From Rhizobium mayense (GTDB lineage Bacteria; Pseudomonadota; Alphaproteobacteria; Rhizobiales; Rhizobiaceae): DNA of 37,268 nucleotides. The stretch covers positions 1 to 37,268 of the forward strand of contig NZ_JARFYM010000046.1 in the NCBI RefSeq assembly GCF_030272705.1. Direction: 5' to 3'. Shown here in pieces: positions 19,609 through 25,668 of this stretch; position 1 is the first letter of the stretch; every line of letters begins with the position of its first letter. A model generated the notes under the pieces. The model was not told the DNA's origin. It did no database searches and worked only from the letters and a program-made list of their open reading frames with translations. The translations under genes and the position numbers were made by a program.

Positions 19609-20478
19609 TTGACAACGCCGAACGATGCGATAACGGCGAACAACCCTTTCCGAGGTGAGCGGAAGTGTTTCGCCGACCTTCCGCGGCCGACCGCAGCGCA
19701 CGCCTTTATAAGGGCGACCTTGCGACGCGACATGGGCGCCGGCGGGCCGCCGCATCGGATGCTCGAGGCCATGCGCCGCGACTATCCCATATCGCTGCAT
19801 GGCGTCTGCATGTCGATCGGCGGTCCGCAGGCGCTCGACAAGTGCCATCTTTCGCGCTTCCGCCATCTCGTCGAGCGCTACGAGCCCGCGCTTGTCTCGG
19901 AGCATCTCGCCTGGTCGACACACGAGACCACGTTCTATAACGACCTGCTGCCCTTGCCCTATACGGATGCGACGCTCGCGCGGGTCTGCGATCATATTGA
20001 CGAGGTACAGGAAGCGATCCGCCAGCCGCTGTTGCTGGAAAATCCCTCGAGTTATGTTGCCCTTCGCCAATCGACCATGTGCGAGACGGACTTCATCCGC
20101 GCCGTATCGCGCCGCACCGGCTGCGGTCTCCTGCTCGACATCAACAACGTCTTCGTGTCGGCCACTAATCACGGCTTCGCTGCCTTGGACTATCTCGCCG
20201 ACTTCCCGCTCTCGGCGGTCGGCGAGATTCATCTGGCCGGCCACGCCGAGCAGGCCGACGACGAGGGCGCCCTGCTGTTGATCGACAGCCATGACGGGCC
20301 GGTCGCCGACGCTGTGTGGAAACTGTATGAGATCATCATCGCGCGCTGCGGCCCGATCCCGACGCTGATCGAATGGGATGGCAACATTCCGGATTGGCTG
20401 ATCCTGAGAGCGGAAGCTGCGGCCGCGCAAGCCATCCTCGACCGCCATCTGGGAGACATGCGTCATGCAGTCGCTTGA
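19609..20478 (+). CDS. DUF692 / MbnB-type protein (BufB-like) with degenerate N terminus
   Basis: A 289-codon frame, of which the part from residue 42 (MGAGGPPHRML, 19732) is a standard DUF692 protein. SLHGVCMSIGG, VSEHLAWS, PLLLENPSSYVA, GCGLLLDINNVFVSA, EIHLAGHAEQAD, HDGPVADAVW and LIEWDGNIPDW carry the conserved His, Glu, Asn and Asp residues that bind iron in MbnB-like enzymes. These enzymes oxidatively modify cysteines of a precursor peptide and partner with DUF2063. The first 41 codons start at TTG without a ribosome binding site. They lack the usual F-E-V-H-A-E-N-Y lead into MGAGG (RATLRRDMGAGG instead), so a metal/active-site motif is missing. No precursor peptide (DUF2282) gene precedes it. 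It is likely an inactive or 5'-damaged relic. It overlaps the next gene by 14 bp. Confidence 0.7.
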   Translation: MTTPNDAITANNPFRGERKCFADLPRPTAAHAFIRATLRRDMGAGGPPHRMLEAMRRDYPISLHGVCMSIGGPQALDKCHLSRFRHLVERYEPALVSEHLAWSTHETTFYNDLLPLPYTDATLARVCDHIDEVQEAIRQPLLLENPSSYVALRQSTMCETDFIRAVSRRTGCGLLLDINNVFVSATNHGFAALDYLADFPLSAVGEIHLAGHAEQADDEGALLLIDSHDGPVADAVWKLYEIIIARCGPIPTLIEWDGNIPDWLILRAEAAAAQAILDRHLGDMRHAVA

Positions 20479-21224
20479 GCAGGAATCGTCGTCCTACGCG
20501 GCGTTGTTAGCATCGGCTTTGATGGATCCTTCCCGCCCGACGCCAGCGATTGTCAGTGGTCCCGCTGGGAAAGATGCGATCAAGCGCTACAACGTCTATC
20601 GCAACAACGTCATGGTCGGCTTGACTGATGCTCTGGCCGCGATCTTCCCAGCGGTCCAGCGGATCACCGGCATCGACTTCTTCCGCGCCATGGCGCGTCA
20701 GCATGTCCGCCTCACGCCACCAACCTCGCCGCTGCTGTTTGAGTATGGCCGTTACTTTCCGGCCTTCATCGAAAGTTACGAATACGCGCGGGCTATGCCG
20801 TGGCTCGCCGATGTCGCGCGGATCGAACGCGCCTGGCTCGATGCCTATCACGCCGCGGACGCCGAGCCGCTTGCGGCTGACGCGCTGGCGGCGATCCCGC
20901 CGGCGCGGCTGGCGGGGGCGGTATTTGTGGCGCACCCCGCTGCGCACATCATGCGCTCGCCCTTCTCGGCGGTCGCAATTTTTGCCGCCAATCGCGGCGA
21001 GGGCACGTCAGGTCAGATTGATGCCAGCATAGCCGAAGACGCGCTGATCACGCGCCCCGCCCACCGCCGGTGCGGTGTTCCTGACGAGCCTGATGGCCGG
21101 CCGCCCGCTCGCCGAGGCCACTGTATCGGCATTCCAATCTTCCCCGTCTCTCGACCTTGCCGCGAACATCGCCGGCCTGATCGACGCGGGTGTCTTTGTC
21201 TCAGTTGCACCAGGAGAAACATGA
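20465..21224 (+). pseudogene. DUF2063 (BufC-like) gene, frameshifted with small internal deletion
   Basis: The reading frame from 20465 encodes the DUF2063 N-terminal domain intact: YAALLASALMDPSRPTPA, KRYNVYRNNVMVGLTDALAAIFPAVQRITG, MARQHVRLTPP, FIESYEYARAMPWLADVARIERAW, and SPFSAVAIFAANRGE. At about 21055-21066 the frame shifts by one. The correct C-terminal sequence (AGAVFLTSLMAGRPLAEA, then LAANIAGLIDAGVFVSVAPG) resumes in the other frame and stops at 21222-21224. About a dozen residues normally between TRPA and the AG-VFL segment are absent, so a deletion caused the shift. DUF2063 proteins are recognition partners of DUF692 enzymes. The ancestral stop overlaps the DoxX start as ATGA. Confidence 0.8.
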
Positions 21225-21739
21225 AGGTCGTTGATCAACATATTGGGGCTGCGGAACGTATCCTCCGGCTTGGGCTCCTCGTTAACAAGGCTGAGCGTTT
21301 GGTTCGGGCGATCGCGCGGCCGTCTTTGGTACAGTTCGTGATGCGGGCGGCACTGGCGGTGCCGTTCTGGAAGTCCGGCATCCTGAAATGGGACGGTTTT
21401 TTTCAGCTCAGCGACACGGCGGTGACATTGTTTACTGACGAGTTCATGTTGCATTTGCCGGGCGGCCCCTATCCGTTTCCGGCGCCGACGGTGATGGCAT
21501 TTCTTTCCGGTTGCGGTGAGGTCACGTTTCCGGTGCTGCTAGTGCTCGGCTTCGGCGCTCGCTTCGCCGCACTCGGGCTGTTGTTCATGACAATGATCGT
21601 GGAACTCACCGTGCCGGACGGCTGGCCGATCCATCTCACCTGGGCCGCAATGGCGTTGGCTATCATGGCATGGGGACCAGGACGGATTTCAGTCGATTAC
21701 TGGCTGAAGAGGGTGGCCCTCGAACCTCGTCAGCGATAG
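21221..21739 (+). CDS. DoxX-family membrane protein
   Basis: A 172-aa integral membrane protein with four hydrophobic segments, in the DoxX superfamily. Typical features: LVQFVMRAALAVPFWKSGILKWDGF (first helix with the family's R-x3-A...F-x-x-G pattern), a loop with LPGGPYPFPAPTVMAFLSGCGEV, then two further helices and WGPGRISVDYWL near the end. DoxX proteins accompany DUF692/DUF2063 in bufferin-type operons and are linked to redox or metal stress. The start at 21221 has CAGGAGAA 5 nt upstream. Because of the upstream frameshift, the frame of this gene is fused in silico to the DUF2063 N terminus; the ribosome binding site and ATGA overlap show it is a separate protein. Confidence 0.85.
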   Translation: MKVVDQHIGAAERILRLGLLVNKAERLVRAIARPSLVQFVMRAALAVPFWKSGILKWDGFFQLSDTAVTLFTDEFMLHLPGGPYPFPAPTVMAFLSGCGEVTFPVLLVLGFGARFAALGLLFMTMIVELTVPDGWPIHLTWAAMALAIMAWGPGRISVDYWLKRVALEPRQR

Positions 21740-22092
21740 CGAAGGAAACAGCGAAAGAATGCCCCTGCCGATCGTTTCTTGATCAGAAACTGCGCGTTGC
21801 ATGGGGTTAAGTCGGCGCATCGTCAACGAGTGTTTCAATCGGGCCGCGCTGCAAATACCCTGCGGCGCAGACCAGCGTATGCACGTTTGGAAAAGTAGCC
21901 TCCAGATCGTCAAATCCGGACGTTAGACCCAGAGTTGATGCCGTAATGGGCCGTCGAAAGAATTTTGTATTTGGCAGTCCATGGTCGTTTTGGCCGGCCA
22001 TGCAAACAGAATGACCGTCGGTCACAAAATGCCGTGCGAGTTCTCAGCGCTAGGCGAGCCGAGCAAGCGACACGACCAGGCCAACGGGGCGA
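21740..22092. other. Intergenic, possible small remnant on minus strand
   Basis: 353 bp downstream of both DoxX (rightward) and the histidine kinase (leftward). A minus-strand frame (21807-22025) contains a FPNVHTLVCAAGYLQRGPIE stretch that faintly recalls the late strands of a response-regulator receiver. It lacks the phospho-acceptor region and cannot be called a gene. Confidence 0.35.
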
Positions 22093-23268
22093 TCAAGCCT
22101 CCCAAAGGCATTCGCCGCATCGATCAATGGGGCCCCGAAGGTGGCCTTCCAAACAAGGACGCTGCCCCCCTGAAGGTACGACGTGAAAGACGCCCCCGTT
22201 TGGCGACGGGCTATAGCTGATAGTCGAGGGCGCCGCGTGCGAGCAACTCTCGTCACTATTTGGCTCCCGAACCGGAACAGCAAACTCCGCGTCGGGCACG
22301 CGGGGGAAAATCATTCGGATAGCGGTTCCGAAGCCCAACTCGGATTGTAATTCGATCCACCCGCCTTGGCGTTCGACAAACGCTCGAACTTGGGCAAGCC
22401 CCAGGCCAGTTCCGGCGCCAACTTCCTTCGTCGTGAAATACGGCTCGAAGATACGACCCATAACCTCCTCACTGATCCCCGAGCCATTGTCGCGGACCGT
22501 CATCGCGACCATTCCACCGTACCCACTATCCAATTGGGGCGTAATATTCGCGGCGGAGACGACGATCAGGCCGCCTTCGGGCATGGCTGCATCAGCGTTG
22601 CGACACAGGTTCAGCAACGCAAAATAGAGCTCATCGGGATCGGCCTTCACCGCCCACAGACCGGCTTCGATCTCTATTTCCATCAGAGTGTCCGGGCTCA
22701 ACGATGGTCGCAAGTCCTCAATGGCGACAGAGAGCTGCCTAGGCGTCGTGCCGGAACAGCCGCGACGGGCCAGACTTCCATGATTCAGTAGCATTCGCGT
22801 CAAAATCGCGCCGCGGTCGACTGCGCCGTGCAAGCGGGTAAAGATCGCCTTGCGGGCATCGGCGTCGCTTTGATGTTCCAGAAGGCCTAGGCCGCCATCG
22901 ATTACTGCCAGGAGATTGTTCATGTCATGTGCGACGGACTTTGTAAGCTCGTCTTCCGAGCCGTGCGAGGCTGATTCGAGCTGTGCCGACAGGGCGCCGA
23001 ACTCAGCGACGGGCAGGACACGGCGCAGAATTCCCGAGACCTCGCCGTTGGGGCCTACTAACGGGATGTCGACACACCGGAGCGCAGGTGCCGTTCGGCG
23101 CTGCGCGCCACGCGGACGGGAGCCGACTGAGGCGGCGAAGAGGCGCCCCTGCCCGATCACCACGCCTGCACCATCGGCCAGTACAACCATGTTCCGCGGA
23201 TGAACCTCGACGACGGGAGCGGCTTTCGAGCACGGGGCGGTCGCCCGGCGTCCATCTGCATCCTGCAT
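22093..23268 (-). CDS. Sensor histidine kinase (cytoplasmic)
   Basis: A 391-aa kinase with no membrane segments. Residues about 20-100 resemble a degenerate PAS-type sensor. The DHp domain has the H-box SVAHDMNNLLAVIDGGLGLLE with phosphoacceptor His114. The ATPase domain shows the N-box (LLNLCRNADAAMPEGG, Asn224), G1 (VRDNGSGIS, 258-266), F-box (IFEPYFTTKE) and G2 (GTGLGLAQV, 286-294). A 70-residue tail after FPRV has no domain. I prefer the start at 23268 because AGGAGG lies 5 nt upstream; the frame is open to an ATG at 23385, but that region matches a non-coding element also found at 30546. No receiver gene is adjacent. It is divergent from cytochrome P460. Its DHp is the closest visible relative of the 68-aa protein at 30230. 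Confidence 0.9.
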   Translation of the reverse strand: MQDADGRRATAPCSKAAPVVEVHPRNMVVLADGAGVVIGQGRLFAASVGSRPRGAQRRTAPALRCVDIPLVGPNGEVSGILRRVLPVAEFGALSAQLESASHGSEDELTKSVAHDMNNLLAVIDGGLGLLEHQSDADARKAIFTRLHGAVDRGAILTRMLLNHGSLARRGCSGTTPRQLSVAIEDLRPSLSPDTLMEIEIEAGLWAVKADPDELYFALLNLCRNADAAMPEGGLIVVSAANITPQLDSGYGGMVAMTVRDNGSGISEEVMGRIFEPYFTTKEVGAGTGLGLAQVRAFVERQGGWIELQSELGFGTAIRMIFPRVPDAEFAVPVREPNSDESCSHAAPSTISYSPSPNGGVFHVVPSGGQRPCLEGHLRGPIDRCGECLWEA

Positions 23269-23366
23269 ATCAACCTCCTGCTCGTGAACTGAAGCCATCC
23301 GCTTGGACAACGGGTCGCGCGTCGGCGTGGCGTCGAATGACACAGTGGATTCCGACGCCCCGAAAA

Positions 23367-23408
23367 GGAAATCACCTGTCGCCATCAAGTTGATAGCCTG
23401 CCGTTATC
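23367..23408 (-). promoter_or_regulatory. 42-bp shared upstream element, copy 1
   Basis: Read on the minus strand this begins GATAACG, has CTATC in the middle, and ends ATGGCGA-N-AGGTGATTTCC. It aligns without gaps to 30546-30587 with 33 of 42 positions identical by hand count. In both places it lies about 100 nt upstream of a start codon for a DHp-containing protein. It is probably a promoter or operator; no standard sigma-70, sigma-54 or EcfG motif is obvious. Confidence 0.55.
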
Positions 23409-23551
23409 GGAGGGCTCCGCGCCCGCACGATCGCCGCATTCCCCGCTGCTATGGAAACTATACAAGCCAGCTATTGGAAAACTTCGTCCTGCGCTGCGAC
23501 AACTGAAATGGTCAACGAACGCTACGAGTTCGCCAACATAGGAACATTGCC

Positions 23552-24136
23552 ATGAGAGTCATCAGTGCCTTGGGCGTCACCCTGGCAGGATTGTTCATGA
23601 TCGGCACCGTCGCCGTCACTGCCGATGCGCAGATGAACAAGCGCTCGCCGTACGAAGGAACGACTGCGGCCGTTGTCGACGACAAAGGAAATCTGCACGT
23701 GCCTTCCGACTACCGGACCGCTTATCAGGTGCTGGGCAGCTGGGCGGTAGCAAAAGACGACGGTCCGGGCTCAAAACAGTTGCACGTGGTCTATGCGTCG
23801 CCCGGAACCATCGCCGCATATCGCAAGGACGGTCACTTTCCCGATGGCGCCGTTCTCGTGAAGGAAGTGTTCAATACGACCACCAACGAAATGACAACCG
23901 GAACCGTGAGCAGTGCCGGCACCTTGGCAGGCTGGTTCGTCATGGTGAAAGACAGCGCCGGGCGCTTCCCGGGAAACAAGCTTTGGGGCGACGGCTGGGG
24001 TTGGTCCTGGTTCGACGCAGCCAATCCCCAGAAGACCACATCCACCGACTACACGGCGGATTGTCAGTCCTGTCACGAGCCGGCGCGACAGTCGGACTGG
24101 ATCTACACTCAGGGCTATCCTGTCCTCCAGAGATAA
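23552..24136 (+). CDS. Cytochrome P460-family c-type haem protein
   Basis: A 194-aa secreted protein. A Sec signal peptide (MRVISALGVTLAGLFMIGTVAVTADAQ) precedes the mature domain. A single c-type haem site, C-Q-S-C-H, is at 171-175 near the C terminus, where P460-family proteins keep it. The body has the expected beta pattern (RTAYQVLGSWAV, KQLHVVYASPG, FPDGAVLVKEVF, GWFVMVKD, GWGWSWFD). True P460s oxidise hydroxylamine or nitric oxide; many relatives have unknown roles. A Lys that could form the haem crosslink is present in the region (for example in VLVKEVF), but I cannot confirm the crosslink position. It is periplasmic. It starts at 23552, divergent from the histidine kinase, with a modest AGGAAC site. 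Confidence 0.85.
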   Translation: MRVISALGVTLAGLFMIGTVAVTADAQMNKRSPYEGTTAAVVDDKGNLHVPSDYRTAYQVLGSWAVAKDDGPGSKQLHVVYASPGTIAAYRKDGHFPDGAVLVKEVFNTTTNEMTTGTVSSAGTLAGWFVMVKDSAGRFPGNKLWGDGWGWSWFDAANPQKTTSTDYTADCQSCHEPARQSDWIYTQGYPVLQR

Positions 24137-24272
24137 GTGGGAGCCTGGCGTCGATGCGTTGTTCCCCTTCGCATTCGAAGATTAACCACGACCCCTGGCA
24201 TGAGATGCCGGACGGATTTCGATCCCTGTGACGTTTCCGGCAAAGAGACAAATGATCAAGGAGACACTTCCC

Positions 24273-24386
24273 ATGACGGTAATCGTCGTTACGGCTGAGG
24301 GCAAAAGGGACAAAGGACCTGGTACGGCTCTGGTTAAAGGACTGCCCGCAATTCGCTCCGCAAAGCCGTTGAGGTCGTTCGCATGA
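24273..24386 (+). pseudogene. 37-aa head remnant of an MDR oxidoreductase, now a leader overlapping azoR
   Basis: A strong ribosome binding site (AAGGAGA, 8 nt before ATG) starts a 37-residue frame beginning MTVIVVTAEGK. The first 28 bases match the start of the MDR oxidoreductase gene at 3355 at 22 positions (MKAIVVTDEA there). Similarity then fades. The TGA overlaps the azoR ATG as ATGA, so it may translate as a coupled leader. With the tail fragment at 25064 it marks a lost paralogue. Confidence 0.55.
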
Positions 24387-25012
24387 ACATCCTCCATATT
24401 GATTGCAGCCCGCGTCTTGAATCGCACAGCCGGCAGCTTTCGGCCGCGATCGTCAAAAAGCTCCTTGAGGTTGCGCCCGACGCCAACATCAGCCGGCGCG
24501 ACCTTGGCGCTTCCCCCCTTCCGCACGCCGGGTCCGATTACGCAACCACGCTGTCGTCACCGGCCACTTTGGCGGCGCCGCTGAAGGGCGCTCTGGATCT
24601 CGCCGAAGCGCTGATTCATGAAGTTGAAGCCGCCGATGTGGTCGTCATCGGAACGCCGATGCACAACTTGACCGTTCCCTCAGTCCTCAAGGCGTGGATC
24701 GACCAAATCGTGCGCGCCGGTCGCACCTTCAGGTCGACGCCGGCCGGGAAGGTGGGAATGCTGCCGGATCGTCCGGTGTTTATCGGCATTGCTTCCGGTG
24801 GCGTTTTTACCGGCGAGCGGGCGAACCAGCCCGATTTTCTCACGCCGTATCTCTCGGTGCTGCTGGGCAGCATCGGGCTGAAAACCCTGCAATTCTTCGC
24901 CGTGCAGGCCACCGCGTTTCTCGACCGGGACCAGGCCGTATTAGCGAGGGAGAAAGCGCTTTCGCCGATCGATCTGACGGTCATAGGAAAGGTTCCGTGT
25001 CCGATCGAGTGA
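24383..25012 (+). CDS. azoR: FMN-dependent NADH-azoreductase
   Basis: A 209-aa flavodoxin-like enzyme of the AzoR family, which reduces azo compounds and quinones with NADH. The N-terminal phosphate-binding loop is ILHIDCSPRLESHSRQLS (residues 3-20). Further family motifs are ADVVVIGTPMHNLTVPSVLKAWIDQIVRAGRTF and a FIGIASGGVFTG loop that contacts FMN. Length and motif order are normal. The start ATG at 24383 overlaps the stop of a 37-codon leader, which suggests translational coupling; GAGG lies 9 nt upstream. The gene sits between the head and tail of a decayed MDR oxidoreductase gene, so it appears to have replaced that gene's middle. An antioxidant or quinone detoxification role fits the region. 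Confidence 0.92.
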   Translation: MNILHIDCSPRLESHSRQLSAAIVKKLLEVAPDANISRRDLGASPLPHAGSDYATTLSSPATLAAPLKGALDLAEALIHEVEAADVVVIGTPMHNLTVPSVLKAWIDQIVRAGRTFRSTPAGKVGMLPDRPVFIGIASGGVFTGERANQPDFLTPYLSVLLGSIGLKTLQFFAVQATAFLDRDQAVLAREKALSPIDLTVIGKVPCPIE

Positions 25013-25063
25013 AGGGCGTCGCCGCGTCCGAGACGAATGAACCGAGGAGAGCTGTCGCCGTTT

Positions 25064-25117
25064 TTCAATCCGGCCAAACCGATCAGCGCGAAGACGATCA
25101 TCCGCGTTCGTCCGTGA
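25064..25117 (+). pseudogene. C-terminal remnant of an MDR oxidoreductase
   Basis: This 54-base stretch encodes FNPAKPISAKTIIRVRP and a stop. It corresponds to the last 17 codons and stop of the intact gene at 3355-4272 (FNPTKRISGKTIIRVRP), with only a handful of base differences. Nothing of the family precedes it beyond this point except the azoR gene and the head remnant at 24273. Confidence 0.8.
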
Positions 25118-25208
25118 GCGGCGGGCTCCCATCGATCCACGCTGCCGGCCGACCGTTGTCCTGGTCGGCGAGCTGCATCCCATCAGCACCAGCCACCGAG
25201 AGGCTTGC

Positions 25209-25664
25209 ATGGCTTTCACGTTAAAGATCAACGGCACCCCCCATGACGTCGACGTCGACGGCGACATCCCGCTACTGTGGGTGCTGCGTGACCTACTCGA
25301 TATGACCGGGACCAAGTTCGGCTGCGGCCGGGGGCTATGTGGCGCCTGCACCGTTCATCTCGACGGTCAGCCGGTGCGCTCGTGCCAGACGCCAGTCGAC
25401 AGCGTCGGCGACAGCGCGATTACCACGATCGAAGCGATCGGACAGACGCCGCAGGGCGCGGCCCTGCAGAAAGCGTGGCTGGAGGTGGAGGTGGTGCAGT
25501 GCGGCTACTGCCAGTCCGGCCAGATCATGTCGGCGGCGGGGCTACTGAAAGACACGCCGAAGCCGACGGATGACGACATCGATGCCGCCATGTCCGGCAA
25601 TGTCTGCCGATGTGGCACCTATCAGCGCATCCGCGCTGCGATCAAGCACGCCGCGGGAGTTTGA
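25209..25664 (+). CDS. Isoquinoline 1-oxidoreductase-like [2Fe-2S] subunit (IorA type)
   Basis: A 151-aa small subunit of a molybdenum hydroxylase of the xanthine oxidase family. The N-terminal plant-ferredoxin-type cluster has cysteines 39, 44, 47 and 59 (GCGRGLCGACTV...SC). The C-terminal helical cluster has Cys98, Cys101, Cys133 and Cys135 (QCGYCQSGQ and VCRCG). It carries electrons from the molybdopterin subunit encoded 4 bp downstream. The length equals IorA-type subunits, and the absence of a FAD subunit gene matches the two-subunit IorAB/aldehyde-oxidoreductase arrangement. It starts at 25209 after GAGAGG. It has no export signal and would travel with its Tat-exported partner. Confidence 0.93.
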   Translation: MAFTLKINGTPHDVDVDGDIPLLWVLRDLLDMTGTKFGCGRGLCGACTVHLDGQPVRSCQTPVDSVGDSAITTIEAIGQTPQGAALQKAWLEVEVVQCGYCQSGQIMSAAGLLKDTPKPTDDDIDAAMSGNVCRCGTYQRIRAAIKHAAGV

Positions 25665-25668
25665 CATC

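Noticed and set aside
20465..21739. A single DUF2063-DoxX fusion protein
   Set aside because: Frame change shown by the DUF2063 C terminus in another frame and the DoxX start with its own site.
23367..23408. EcfG-type general stress promoter on the plus strand (GGAAA ... CGTT)
   Set aside because: The spacing between the two motifs is about 30 nt, far from the 16-18 nt usual for EcfG.
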